Source: Oricola nitratireducens
GTDB lineage: Bacteria > Pseudomonadota > Alphaproteobacteria > Rhizobiales > Rhizobiaceae
Length of the DNA stretch: 64,000 bases
Assembly (NCBI RefSeq): GCF_014904745.1
Contig: NZ_JACZCS010000031.1
Span: 1-64,000, forward strand
Reading direction: 5' to 3'
Part shown: positions 44,188 to 54,441 of the stretch, one piece after another
How positions within the stretch are numbered: the stretch's first letter is position 1
How the letters are laid out: the number at the start of each line of letters is the position of its first letter
Translations under genes and position numbers: made by a program
The notes under the pieces: generated by a model
Seen by the model: the letters and a program-made list of their open reading frames with translations, nothing else
Database searches by the model: none
What the model was told of the DNA's origin: nothing

Positions 44188-45042
44188 TCAGGCGAGTTTC
44201 GTCATAGTGGCGACGGGACGGGCGCCGAAGCCGTCGAGATGGGCGGCCATTTTCTCGTAATCCGGATTGCCCGGCGTTCCGTATTCGCGCGCATGGATGC
44301 CATCGGAGACGAAGAGAAAGTCGAGACCGTAATCCATCGCTCCCTTCACATCCGTCGTCAGCCCGTCGCCGATGGCGAGCACGCGCGACCGGTCGAGATC
44401 GCGCCCGAGCGCCGCGGCGGCGCGTGCCATCGCATCGTGATAGATCGGCGCGTGCGGCTTGCCGGCGATCAGCGTGCGGCCGCCGAGCATGCCGAAATCC
44501 TTCGCCAGCGCGCCGGCGCAATAAATGAGCCGGTCGCCGCGCTCGACGACGATGTCCGGATTGGCGCAGATGAAGGGCAGGTCGCGCGCGCGCAGCCGCT
44601 GCAGCATCTCGCGGTAATCGGCGGGCGTCTCGTTATCGTCGTCAAAGAGCCCGGTACAGACAACCACCGACGCCTCGCGTTCCTCGACCAGTTCGACATC
44701 GAGACCGTCATAGAGCGACGTGTCGCGATCCGGGCCGATATGGAAGACCATGCGGGCATTCTGGCTGATCAGCGCGCGGGTCACGTCGCCCGAAGTGACG
44801 ATGTCGTCGAAGGCTTCCGCCGGCACGCCGAGGCTCGCCAGTTGTTCGGCGACCGGTCCCTTCGGGCGCGGCGCGTTGGTGATCAGCACGACCGCCCTGC
44901 CCGCCTCGCGTTCGGCGGCAAGCGCTTTCCATGCCGCCGTCCATGAGCGCACGCCGTTGTGCAGGACGCCCCAGACGTCACAGAAAATGGCGTCGTAGCC
45001 GCCGGTGATTTCCGCCAGGGATGCGATTTGCCGAACGCCCAA
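44188..45042 (-). CDS. TIGR01459 family HAD-type hydrolase
   Basis: This 284-residue HAD superfamily (class IIA, NagD-like) protein has the nucleophile motif AIFCDVWGVLHNGV, the threonine motif in VLITNAPRPKGP and the acidic motif VLAIGDGLTTDVKGAMDYGLDFLFVSDGI. TIGR01459 members occur in Alphaproteobacteria next to ribF and ileS; their substrate is not known, but FMN phosphatase-like activity is sometimes inferred from context. I chose a TTG start at 45042, as family members begin about 18 residues before the nucleophile motif; the frame is open to 45249 without a better ribosome site. It should be co-transcribed with ribF. Confidence 0.88.
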   Translation of the reverse strand: MGVRQIASLAEITGGYDAIFCDVWGVLHNGVRSWTAAWKALAAEREAGRAVVLITNAPRPKGPVAEQLASLGVPAEAFDDIVTSGDVTRALISQNARMVFHIGPDRDTSLYDGLDVELVEEREASVVVCTGLFDDDNETPADYREMLQRLRARDLPFICANPDIVVERGDRLIYCAGALAKDFGMLGGRTLIAGKPHAPIYHDAMARAAAALGRDLDRSRVLAIGDGLTTDVKGAMDYGLDFLFVSDGIHAREYGTPGNPDYEKMAAHLDGFGARPVATMTKLA

Positions 45043-45284
45043 TTGCCTGTTCCCGGTTTGCGCCAATGACGGCGCCAGAGTTGCGTTGCGCCAGCCGGAT
45101 TCCGGCCGGGCGGTCGGCGACCGATTAGAGTGTTTCCGGCGCAATTGGAAGCCGTCGGATTCAGCTTGCGCCCGGTAACAGCGCGACGCGTTCGTTAACA
45201 ACGCGTGAAGACGCGAGCAAGAATGCCCGCCTCGGCGTGAACCCGACAAAAAGCAACGGCTGATAAAACCACGGACTCTAACGG

Positions 45285-45860
45285 ATGCCGTGGCCGATGG
45301 AATTCATGCACCACAAACGCCTTTTGGGCGGTGCAAACGCCGTCCAGCTTGTCCGCCGCGCGATCGGCGGCTTCTGGGACAGCACATCCGCGACCACGGC
45401 CCTCGAATTCGGCATGATCGCGCCGGTCCTGCTGTTTCTCGTTTTCTCGACCGTCGAGACATCCGTCTACTATTACAAGCAGAGCCATCTTAAATTCGTG
45501 CTGTCTCAGGCCGGCCGCCATGTCCAGACCGGCGAGATCCAGAAGAGCGCGACCCCCAAGGCCGATTTCGACGCCAATGTCTGCGACGCGGCAAAAATCG
45601 TCTTCGATTGCTCGCAGGTCTATCTCGATGTCCGCAATTTCGCGACCGTCGCCGATGTCGTCTTTCCGACGGCGACCTTCGATTCCACGGGCAAGCCGAC
45701 CAATTTCGTTTTCCAGCCGGGCGGCTCGGCCCAGATCACGGCGATGCGCGCCTCGGCGACGTTCGAGTTCGTCACGCCTTTCCTGAGGGACATTCTGCAA
45801 CCGAACGGCGCGCCGGTCATCATGGTCGGGTTCTCCATTTTCAAGAACGAGCCATTCTAG
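45285..45860 (+). CDS. TadE/TadG-type pilus assembly protein
   Basis: This 191-residue protein has the TadE signature near its N-terminus. A basic region is followed by SATTALEFGMIAPVLLFLVFSTVETSVYYYKQSHL, where the glutamate before the hydrophobic helix marks the prepilin-peptidase cleavage region. The rest is a small periplasmic domain with one cysteine pair (VCDAAKIVFDCSQVY). TadE-like pseudopilins belong to tight-adherence (Flp) pilus systems. It heads a group of four such genes on one strand; no pilin, secretin or ATPase gene is in the window. ATG codons at 45285, 45297 and 45306 are all possible starts. Confidence 0.85.
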   Translation: MPWPMEFMHHKRLLGGANAVQLVRRAIGGFWDSTSATTALEFGMIAPVLLFLVFSTVETSVYYYKQSHLKFVLSQAGRHVQTGEIQKSATPKADFDANVCDAAKIVFDCSQVYLDVRNFATVADVVFPTATFDSTGKPTNFVFQPGGSAQITAMRASATFEFVTPFLRDILQPNGAPVIMVGFSIFKNEPF

Positions 45861-45868
45861 GAGCCGCC

Positions 45869-46483
45869 ATGCAGACTGTCGTTGCGCATCGCTGGCATTT
45901 ATCGTTCCTCCGGGTCTTGATCCGGCGCTTTGCGCGCAACCGGCGCGGCGTGGCCGCGATGGAATTCGTCCTGCTGCTGCCGGTCATGATGCTTCTCGCT
46001 TTCGGGCTCGCCGAAGTCTATGTCGATCATGCGACCGAGGATCAGTTCCTGCGCTACGTGCACCAGTCCGGCGACATCCTCGCGCGCGAGCCGACCCTGA
46101 CGACGGCTTCGATCACGTCGATCCTCAACACCGCTGACCAGATGATCAAGGGCTTCGACGCCAGCCGGACCGTCGACATCCAGGTCTCCAGCATCGGCTT
46201 CAAGGCCGACGGCACGCCGGTGCTTCTGTGGACGCGTGCGGCGGGCGCCACGGCCGTGACACCGGACGTCAGCGACGTCGCGGGCATGGGCCTTCCAACC
46301 GACACGGTGCTCCGGTTCGAGGCGCACCTGCACTATACGAGCCCGTTCAACTATGTATGGGCCTCGACGGCCCGCACCCTTTCATCCGTTGCCTATTTCC
46401 GTCCGCGCGAAACCCGCGCGATCGCCATGGACGGGGCAGTTTCCGAATACGACCCGAACTGGGATTACATCCCGCCGGCGTGA
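45869..46483 (+). CDS. TadE-like pseudopilin
   Basis: This protein of about 204 residues has an Arg-rich N-terminus, then RRGVAAMEFVLLLPVMMLLAFGLAEVYVDHATEDQFLRYV, the TadE-like helix with glutamate at position 5 after the AAM. The periplasmic part (SITSILNTADQMIKGFDASRTVDIQVSSIGF) has no known catalytic motif. It begins at 45869, nine bases after the previous stop, with AGGAG immediately before. It is followed after 25 bases by the TadG-like gene, so the three form one operon. It likely helps assemble or anchor a Flp-type pilus. Confidence 0.86.
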   Translation: MQTVVAHRWHLSFLRVLIRRFARNRRGVAAMEFVLLLPVMMLLAFGLAEVYVDHATEDQFLRYVHQSGDILAREPTLTTASITSILNTADQMIKGFDASRTVDIQVSSIGFKADGTPVLLWTRAAGATAVTPDVSDVAGMGLPTDTVLRFEAHLHYTSPFNYVWASTARTLSSVAYFRPRETRAIAMDGAVSEYDPNWDYIPPA

Positions 46484-46508
46484 CGAGAGCGACCCGGGAG
46501 GCGCCGCC

Positions 46509-48002
46509 ATGATGACAAGAGACGAACAAGAAACGAAAGCGATCCTGCGGCGACACCTGCCGCGTTTGCTCGCCCGCCTGAAAGCGCTTGGCGGCGACCG
46601 CCGCGGCGCAACGGCGGTCAGTTTCGCAATTCTTCTGGTTCCGCTCCTCGCCGCGGTCGGCTTTTCCATCGACGGATCGCGGTTCCTCCTGACGCGCTAT
46701 CATCTGCAATCGGCGGTCGACGCGTCGGCGCTGGCCGTCGCCACCGTCTATCAGGACCAGGCGACGCTTGACGCGCTCGCCGACAAGTTCGTCGCCAAGA
46801 ACTTCTCGCTCGCCGACGCCAGCCTGACCTCCGTTTCGACCAGCGTCTCCGGCGACATCATCACCGTGAACGGCACGGCGACGATGAAGACGCTGTTCAT
46901 GTCGATCCTGCAGGTCAGCGAGGTCCAGGTGGCCGCATCGACCCAGGTGAAACGCGCCGGCGGCGGCCTGCTCGTCAGTCTCGTGCTCGACAATACCGGT
47001 TCGATGTGGAGCGACAGCCCGTCGAAGATCGAATCGCTGCGCGGTGCATCCGATATCCTCGTCGACGCGATCTTCGACGGCGAGAGCACGCCGGAAGACC
47101 TGCGCGTCGCGATCGTTCCCTATGCGGCGACCGTCAATCCCGGCGCCGAGGCCGCGAGCATCGTCGGCACGCACAGCTACGGCCCGCTGGACCCGACCCA
47201 GAAGGACGCCTGGAAAGGTTGCGTGATGGAGCGCAGCGGCGCCAATTCCATCGCCGACACCGGACCCGATGTCGAAAAATGGAAGCCCTTCTTCTGGGAG
47301 CCGTCGGTCGACAACAACTATACACTGTCCGATCCGACAACGATCTATCCGGGCGGACTCTACAATTCCAACGGGATCACCGGACCGAATATCGGCTGCC
47401 CGACGCCGATCCTGCCGCTGACCAATTCCTACGACGACGTCACCGCGGCGGTCAGCGCCCTGTCGGCGTGGAACCGCGGCGGCACGCTCGGCGACATCGG
47501 CATGGCCTGGGGCATCCGCACGCTGTCGCCCGGCATTCCCTTCGACCAGAGCACGGAAATCGATCCGAAGACCGGGGCCACGCTTTGGGACAGCCCGCGC
47601 TGGCGCAAGGCGATCGTGATGATGACCGACGGCGACAACCTCTTCTACGACCTGCCGAGCAATGCCGGTCCGAATTCTCCGCATCCCGGCTATTCCGACT
47701 ACACGGCCTATGGCCGGCTCGGCGAAAGTCAGGCCGACGCGATTTTCGGTACAACCAACAAGAACACCGCGAAGGGCATTGTCGACGACCGGCTGTTGTC
47801 GTTGTGCACGACGGCCAAGAACCAGGGCATCCTCATCTTCACGGTCACCTTCGGATCGAGCCCGAGTTCGAGCACCCAGCAACTGTTCCAGGATTGCGCA
47901 TCGGATCCGGGCAAATACTATCACGCGCCCGGCAAGGCGACGCTGGAGAACGCATTCGGCGCCATCGGCGCGGAACTGTCGAAATTGCGCATCGTCAAGT
48001 AG
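46509..48002 (+). CDS. TadG-like protein with von Willebrand A domain
   Basis: This 497-residue TadG-type protein has a basic N-terminus and GATAVSFAILLVPLLAAVGFSIDGSRFLLTRYHLQSAVDASALAVA as the anchoring helix. A periplasmic vWA-like domain follows, with the metal-adhesion site start SLVLDNTGSMWSDSPS (DxTGS) and KAIVMMTDGDNLF later. Such proteins are secreted or anchored pilus accessories in Tad systems and may act as adhesins. GGGAGG precedes the ATG at 46509, after the TadE-like gene. The central region is rich in Pro, Gly and Asn loops (YPGGLYNSNGITGPNIGCPTPILPL). Confidence 0.88.
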   Translation: MMTRDEQETKAILRRHLPRLLARLKALGGDRRGATAVSFAILLVPLLAAVGFSIDGSRFLLTRYHLQSAVDASALAVATVYQDQATLDALADKFVAKNFSLADASLTSVSTSVSGDIITVNGTATMKTLFMSILQVSEVQVAASTQVKRAGGGLLVSLVLDNTGSMWSDSPSKIESLRGASDILVDAIFDGESTPEDLRVAIVPYAATVNPGAEAASIVGTHSYGPLDPTQKDAWKGCVMERSGANSIADTGPDVEKWKPFFWEPSVDNNYTLSDPTTIYPGGLYNSNGITGPNIGCPTPILPLTNSYDDVTAAVSALSAWNRGGTLGDIGMAWGIRTLSPGIPFDQSTEIDPKTGATLWDSPRWRKAIVMMTDGDNLFYDLPSNAGPNSPHPGYSDYTAYGRLGESQADAIFGTTNKNTAKGIVDDRLLSLCTTAKNQGILIFTVTFGSSPSSSTQQLFQDCASDPGKYYHAPGKATLENAFGAIGAELSKLRIVK

Positions 48003-48152
48003 GGCCCGGCACCGCCGCCGGGCCTCTCCCGGCGGCCGGACTACAAGATCTTGCATGATTAAAATTCTTCGCGCCGGCTTACTCGGCGGATAAGGATTGG
48101 GCGTTAACCTGTCACGGCCAACCATCGGTGTTGGAATGTCAGACAGGATGCC

Positions 48153-48557
48153 ATGATGGCGATGCGCCCTTCCTCTTCGGGAAAAAGGTGCGGCGAATTC
48201 TGTTTCGCCGCGACCTTGCTATCGGTGCCTATCATCATGGGTGCCGGGCTTTCCCTGGATTACGAGCGTATCGCCCATGCGCGCAACGCCGCCGCATCGG
48301 CACTCGAAACGGCCGTCAGCGCGTCCTTCCATCCCGATGGCCGGATCGACACCGGCCGCGCCCGCGAGCTCTATGCCTCCAGCCTGGACCTGCCGCACGG
48401 CCAGTCATCCACCATGCCGGTCTTTTCACGCAGCGCCGACGGCGCCCTGAAAGTCGTCGTCACCACGGCGACCCGGCTGACGCTGGGCGGCATCATTCTT
48501 CCGAAAACCTTCTACAGCGCGGTCACCTACACCGTTGGCGAGGCGAACCCGTCCTGA
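48153..48557 (+). CDS. Short TadG/TadE-like protein lacking a vWA domain
   Basis: This is a 134-residue protein with a hydrophobic stretch near residues 17-33 (FAATLLSVPIIMGAGLSLDYERIAHARNAAASALETAV). It resembles the TadG N-terminal anchor and following helix, but the protein ends after a short beta part (LKVVVTTATRLTLGGIILPKTFYSAVTYTVGEA). The glutamate at the usual cleavage site is not clear. It could be a small pseudopilin or a remnant of a TadG gene. It lies 150 bases after the vWA-bearing TadG-like gene on the same strand and 177 bases before groES. The function is uncertain. Confidence 0.7.
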   Translation: MMAMRPSSSGKRCGEFCFAATLLSVPIIMGAGLSLDYERIAHARNAAASALETAVSASFHPDGRIDTGRARELYASSLDLPHGQSSTMPVFSRSADGALKVVVTTATRLTLGGIILPKTFYSAVTYTVGEANPS

Positions 48558-48635
48558 CGGGCCGCCAGCCGCCGCGGCCGTTTACCATCGATACGGGCAA
48601 CAGGCCCGGGCGCGCAAAAGGTTGACCGGGTGTCC

Positions 48636-48664
48636 TTGACTCGTGCCGCAGGCATCACTATCTC
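48636..48664 (+). promoter_or_regulatory. Predicted sigma-70 promoter of groESL
   Basis: TTGACT (48636-48641) and TATCTC (48659-48664) are separated by exactly 17 bases, and the CIRCE element starts seven bases after the -10 box. This is the usual layout of HrcA-controlled groESL promoters. No heat-shock sigma-32-type promoter was evident. Confidence 0.65.
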
Positions 48665-48671
48665 CGGCGCG

Positions 48672-48698
48672 CTAGCACTCATGAGGAGTGAGTGCTAA
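48672..48698. promoter_or_regulatory. CIRCE operator of groESL
   Basis: CTAGCACTC and GAGTGCTAA are separated by 9 bases, matching the CIRCE consensus TTAGCACTC-N9-GAGTGCTAA except for the first base. CIRCE binds the HrcA repressor, which releases groESL on heat shock. It lies 36 bases upstream of the groES start. Confidence 0.95.
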
Positions 48699-48734
48699 TC
48701 CAACCAAAGCCAACGTTTCAAAGGTTCAAAATCA

Positions 48735-49031
48735 ATGGCAGAGATGAATTTCCGTCCGCTGCACGATCGCGTTGTCGTTCGTCGCGTCGAATCCGAGGAA
48801 AAAACCGCAGGCGGCATCATCATCCCCGATACCGCCAAGGAAAAGCCGTCCGAAGGCGAAGTCGTTTCCGTGGGCCCCGGCGCCCGTGACGAAAACGGCA
48901 AGGTCCAGCCGCTCGACGTCAAGGCCGGTGACCGCGTTCTGTTCGGTAAATGGTCCGGCACAGAAGTCAAGCTGAATGGCCAGGATCTCCTCATCATGAA
49001 GGAATCCGACATCATGGGAATCGTTGGCTAA
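48735..49031 (+). CDS. groES: Co-chaperonin GroES
   Basis: GroES caps the GroEL ring during ATP-driven folding in the cytoplasm. The 98-residue protein reads [46 protein letters not shown], with the mobile loop at about residues 20-35 and a C-terminal beta strand ([21 protein letters not shown]). The length and motifs are standard. It is the first gene of the CIRCE-controlled groESL operon, 65 bases before groEL. Confidence 0.98.
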   Translation: MAEMNFRPLHDRVVVRRVESEEKTAGGIIIPDTAKEKPSEGEVVSVGPGARDENGKVQPLDVKAGDRVLFGKWSGTEVKLNGQDLLIMKESDIMGIVG

Positions 49032-49093
49032 GCCCACGTCCCCCTCACCCTCATTCTGATTATTGGCAATGGGCGATACGCCCGGGAGTTTGA

Positions 49094-50740
<1,647 letters not shown>

Positions 50741-50770
50741 GCCACGCGCTTACTCGCCACGCTTGCGAAA

Positions 50771-50797
50771 GGCCGGGCTTTGTGCCCGGCCTTTTTT
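50771..50797 (+). terminator. Rho-independent terminator of groESL
   Basis: GGCCGGGC and GCCCGGCC flank a TTTGT loop and are followed by six T residues. It begins 31 bases after the groEL stop and should end the groESL transcript before the MATE gene. Confidence 0.93.
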
Positions 50798-50994
50798 ATT
50801 GCGCATCGCGCTGCGCCGCACCGATTGACAGGACCCCCGCAAATCCATATGTGCAGCGCTCGGTCAGAGGCACCGGCCGCCCGCTAGCGCAAGCTCTGGT
50901 GAAGCCTCCCTGGAAATCCCGATCCGACCCAAGCATCGGACCGATGGCAAAGCGGGCCCCATTCAAGACATCCGATGCGCATGGGAGACCTGGG

Positions 50995-52380
50995 ATGACC
51001 CGACCTGTTGGCGATCCACGCAACAATTTCCTGACGCAGCCGCTGCCCGGGCTCTACGCCCGCACGGCCGCGCCGATCATCTTCATTATGGCCATGAACG
51101 GTCTCCTGACCGTCATCGACGCCTTTTTCCTCGGTACCTATGTCGGTCCCGACGCGCTGACCGCCGTCACGCTGATGTTCCCGGTCTACATGCTGCTCGT
51201 GGCGCTGGCGACGCTGGTCGCGGGCGGCATGGCAAGCCTGCTGGCCCGCCTGCTCGGCGCTGCGGAGCACGAGAAGGCGCGCGAGGCCTTTGTCGGCGCG
51301 CACGGGCTGTCGCTGGTGGTCTGCATGATCCTGGTCACCGGCTTCTTCGTCGGCGGCAAGGCGATGATCGGCCTTGCCGCCGGCTCGGACGATCTGTCCT
51401 TGATGGGATACGACTACATCTCCGTCCTGATTTTCTGCTCGCCGGTGATGTTCTTCCTGTCGGTCAATTCCGACGCGCTGCGCTGCGAAGGACGGATGGG
51501 GCTGATGGCCCTGATCGCGCTATCGACGTCGCTGGCGAATATCGGCTTCAACTATGTGCTGATCGCGGTCCTCGACTGGGGCGTTGCCGGCTCGGCCTGG
51601 GGAACGGTCTTCGCGCAGGGGTCCGCGCTTCTGGCGGTCGTCGCCTTCCGGCTTGCCGCCGACACGCCGCTGCATCTGCGCCGCATGCCAGGCCGCGGTC
51701 TCGTACGGCGCTGGCCCAAATTCCTGGCGCTCGGCGCGCCGCAAAGCCTCACCTTTCTCGGCATTTCGCTCGGCTCGGGCGCGATCATCGCGGCGATCCA
51801 CCGGTGGGGCGGCGATCACTATGCGGTGACGGTTGCCGCCTACGGCATCATCACGCGCATCCTGACCTTCGTCTATCTGCCGCTGCTCGGCCTGAACATG
51901 GCCATGCAGACGATCACGGGCAACAATTTCGGGGCATCGCTTTGGCATCGCTCCGACGCGAGCCTGCGGCTGGCGATAACGATCGGCCTCGTCTACAACG
52001 GCGCCGCCCAGGCGATCCTGTTCGCGGCACGGCACCGGATCGGCTTTCTCTTCGTCGAGGACGCGGCGACAGCCGCCGAGGTCGCCCGGATCCTGCCGAT
52101 CATCACCGTGATGCTGTTCGCCGCCGGCCCGCTCGCGGTCCTCTCGGCCTATTTCCAGGCCATCGGCGAAGCGGGACGCGCGGCGGTCCTGAGCCTGACG
52201 CGAACCTATGCCTACGCCCTGCCGCTGACCCTCCTGCTTCCCTTCGCCTTCGGCGAAACCGGGATCTGGATGGCGGGGCCGACGGCCGAGCTGCTGGCGA
52301 TTGCTACGGCAATCGCGGTTCTCATGCGCGCCCGGTCGACAACCGGCAACCGTTTCGGCGTGTTCAGGCACGCGCCGTGA
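50995..52380 (+). CDS. MATE family efflux transporter (second copy)
   Basis: This 461-residue membrane protein has 12 predicted helices of the MatE type. It begins with the PLPGLYARTAAPIIFIMAMNGLLTVIDAFFLGTYVGPDALTAVTLMFPVYMLLVALATLVAGGMASLLARLLGAAE segment. The second half has LGAPQSLTFLGISLGSGAIIAAIH and LPLLGLNMAMQTITGNNFGA. It is not close to the other MATE protein in this window. The ATG at 50995 has GGGAGA about seven bases upstream; the frame opens earlier at 50782 across the groESL terminator. It is convergent with mntH, whose stop lies 24 bases away. Confidence 0.92.
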   Translation: MTRPVGDPRNNFLTQPLPGLYARTAAPIIFIMAMNGLLTVIDAFFLGTYVGPDALTAVTLMFPVYMLLVALATLVAGGMASLLARLLGAAEHEKAREAFVGAHGLSLVVCMILVTGFFVGGKAMIGLAAGSDDLSLMGYDYISVLIFCSPVMFFLSVNSDALRCEGRMGLMALIALSTSLANIGFNYVLIAVLDWGVAGSAWGTVFAQGSALLAVVAFRLAADTPLHLRRMPGRGLVRRWPKFLALGAPQSLTFLGISLGSGAIIAAIHRWGGDHYAVTVAAYGIITRILTFVYLPLLGLNMAMQTITGNNFGASLWHRSDASLRLAITIGLVYNGAAQAILFAARHRIGFLFVEDAATAAEVARILPIITVMLFAAGPLAVLSAYFQAIGEAGRAAVLSLTRTYAYALPLTLLLPFAFGETGIWMAGPTAELLAIATAIAVLMRARSTTGNRFGVFRHAP

Positions 52381-52404
52381 CGGCGCGGCCGGCGATCCGG
52401 GCCC

Positions 52405-53706
52405 TCAGAAGCCCGGTATCGTCAGCCCGAACACGCCGGCCAGCAGCACGAAGTTGAGGCCCAGCACGATCGCCGTGCTCGCCACGGAGACGGCGACGAT
52501 TTTCCGACTGTTGACGAATTCGCCCATGACGCGGCGGCTCGAGGTGAAGTGGAGCAGCGCGATCATCGGGATCGGCAGGGCGATCGAGAGCACGACCTGG
52601 CTCATCACCAGCGTTTCGGTGGCGTTGGTGTTCATCGCCACCACGATGAAGGCGGGCACCATGGTCACGGCGCGGCGCAACCAGATCGGAATGCGGAAAT
52701 TGACGAAGCCCTGCATGATCATCTGGCCGGCCATGGTGCCTACGACGGAACTGGAGACACCCGACGCGATCAGCGAGACGAGAAAGACCGAGGCCGAAGC
52801 CGCGCCAAGCAGCGGCGCCAGCGTGTGGTAGGCGGTCTCGATTTCGGCGACTTCCGAGTGGCCGAGGTGAAAGGCCGCGGCGGCCATGATCACCATCGCC
52901 ATGTTGACCATGCCGGCGACCGCCAGCGCGATGACGACCTCGCGGTTCGAGAACCGCACCAGCAGGCTGCGTTCGCGGTCGTCTTTCGCGACGGTGCGGT
53001 ACTGGGTCAGGCCGGAATGCAGGAACACCGCATGCGGCATCACCGTCGCGCCGACGATGCCGACGGCGATCAGCAGAGCGCCCTGGTCGGGCAGGCTCGG
53101 CGTCACCAATCCGACGGCCGTGCTGCCCCAGTCGACGGGCGCCAGAAACAGTTCGACCAGATAACAAAGACCTATAATGGCAACCATGGAGCCGATGACC
53201 ATTTCCATGAAGCGGAAGCCGCGGCCCTCGAACAGGAGAATGCCGTAGGTCACGATCGCGGTGATCGCCATGCCCTCGAGCAGCGGAATGCCGGCGAGCA
53301 GCGACAGGCCGATGGCGCCGCCGAGAAATTCGGCGAGATCGGTCGCCATGGCGGCGAGTTCGCTAACGGCCCACATCACCCAGACCAGCGGGCGCGGATA
53401 GGTCTCGCGGCACATCTCGGCAAGGTTGCGTCCGGTCACGATCCCGAGCTTGGCCGACATCGACTGGAACAGCATCGCGATCAGATTGGCCAGAAGCACC
53501 ACCCAAAGCAGCGTATAGCCGTATTTCGCCCCGGCCTGGATGTTGGTGGCGAAATTGCCCGGGTCCATATAGGCGATCGACGCGATTACCGCCGGACCGA
53601 AGAAAGGCAATATTGCGCGGACTCCGCTGCGCCGGCCCGCCATCACTTCGCGGATCGCGAATTCGGTCCGCCCCGTCAGGCCTTCCTTCATTGCAATGTC
53701 AGCCAC
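52405..53706 (-). CDS. mntH: Nramp family divalent metal (manganese):proton symporter MntH
   Basis: MntH imports Mn(II) with protons through the inner membrane. The 433-residue protein has 11 helices. The metal-binding DPGN motif of helix 1 is in ASIAYMDPGNFATNIQAGAKYGY and the MPH motif of helix 6 is in GATVMPHAVFLHSGLTQ, both diagnostic of Nramp proteins. The gene is divergent from mntR with 95 bases between starts, which contain a perfect 20-base palindrome. Regulation by manganese through MntR is therefore likely. Confidence 0.96.
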   Translation of the reverse strand: MADIAMKEGLTGRTEFAIREVMAGRRSGVRAILPFFGPAVIASIAYMDPGNFATNIQAGAKYGYTLLWVVLLANLIAMLFQSMSAKLGIVTGRNLAEMCRETYPRPLVWVMWAVSELAAMATDLAEFLGGAIGLSLLAGIPLLEGMAITAIVTYGILLFEGRGFRFMEMVIGSMVAIIGLCYLVELFLAPVDWGSTAVGLVTPSLPDQGALLIAVGIVGATVMPHAVFLHSGLTQYRTVAKDDRERSLLVRFSNREVVIALAVAGMVNMAMVIMAAAAFHLGHSEVAEIETAYHTLAPLLGAASASVFLVSLIASGVSSSVVGTMAGQMIMQGFVNFRIPIWLRRAVTMVPAFIVVAMNTNATETLVMSQVVLSIALPIPMIALLHFTSSRRVMGEFVNSRKIVAVSVASTAIVLGLNFVLLAGVFGLTIPGF

Positions 53707-53738
53707 TTCGTTCCATCCAAGGTTCAGGATTCAAGATC

Positions 53739-53758
53739 AATATAGCATATGCTATATT
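53739..53758. promoter_or_regulatory. MntR box in the mntH-mntR intergenic region
   Basis: AATATAGCATATGCTATATT is a perfect 20-base palindrome midway between the divergent mntH and mntR genes. A half-like copy, CATATGCTAAG, follows at 53765-53775. AT-rich inverted repeats of the form AtAGCA...TGCTAT are the known MntR/Mur-type manganese operators, so both genes are probably repressed by Mn-bound MntR. Confidence 0.82.
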
Positions 53759-53801
53759 TATTTCCATATGCTAAGTTTGCACTGCAAACAAGGGAGGCCA
53801 C

Positions 53802-54263
53802 GTGAAAAAAAATGTCGCCATCAGGCCGCAAGAGCCGGACCTTTCCAATGACCCGGCCCTGCGCACCGAAGCGTTCCAGCAGGCGCGCGAGGCCCGGCGC
53901 AGCGAACTGGCCGAGGATTATGTCGAGCTTATCGACGACCTGATTCGCGAAGGCGGCGAGGCGCGCCAGGTCGATATCGCGGCGCGGCTCGGCGTCGCCC
54001 AGCCGACGGTTGCGCGCATGCTGCGCAAGCTGGTCGAGGAGGGTCTCGTCCAGCGCAAGGCCTATCGCGGCGTCTTCCTGACGGATAGCGGCCGGGAGCT
54101 CGCCCAGGCCTCGCGCGAACGGCATGAAATCGTGGAGCAGTTCCTCGTCGCGATCGGCGTTCCGCCGGAGACGGCGCAGCGCGACGCCGAGGGCATCGAA
54201 CACCATGTCAGCGAGGAGACACTCGCGGCCTTCCGGCGCTTCACCGAGGCGCAGCGGCGCTAA
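53802..54263 (+). CDS. mntR: Manganese-binding transcriptional regulator MntR
   Basis: This 153-residue DtxR-family protein has an N-terminal winged helix ([44 protein letters not shown]). A metal-binding dimerisation domain follows with [37 protein letters not shown], whose His/Glu residues match the manganese ligands of the family. It should repress mntH when manganese is plentiful. The start is GTG at 53802, four bases after AGGGAGG. It is divergent from mntH and has the MntR-like palindrome in front. A ugp operon follows on the same strand but is separated by a Pho-box region. Confidence 0.95.
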   Translation: MKKNVAIRPQEPDLSNDPALRTEAFQQAREARRSELAEDYVELIDDLIREGGEARQVDIAARLGVAQPTVARMLRKLVEEGLVQRKAYRGVFLTDSGRELAQASRERHEIVEQFLVAIGVPPETAQRDAEGIEHHVSEETLAAFRRFTEAQRR

Positions 54264-54315
54264 GCGCAACGCGCTTGCATGCCCTGCCGGAACTTCATCC
54301 CCAGCAATCCTCCGC

Positions 54316-54344
54316 CTGTCACCGTATTTTCACCAAACGGTCAA
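54316..54344 (+). promoter_or_regulatory. Candidate PhoB box upstream of ugpB
   Basis: Three direct units, CTGTCAC-N4-TTTTCAC-N4-CGGTCAA, repeat every 11 bases, the period of a Pho box. It lies about 97 bases upstream of ugpB. PhoB activates ugp genes when phosphate is short, so the regulation fits the operon. Confidence 0.68.
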
Positions 54345-54441
54345 GAAAGCTACACCGGACTCTCCTAGGCGCTTCCCAACGTCCCGTCGCGGGGCGTCAG
54401 TCAAGATTCCGATTCCGGGGTCTCACCACGAGGGAATTCCT

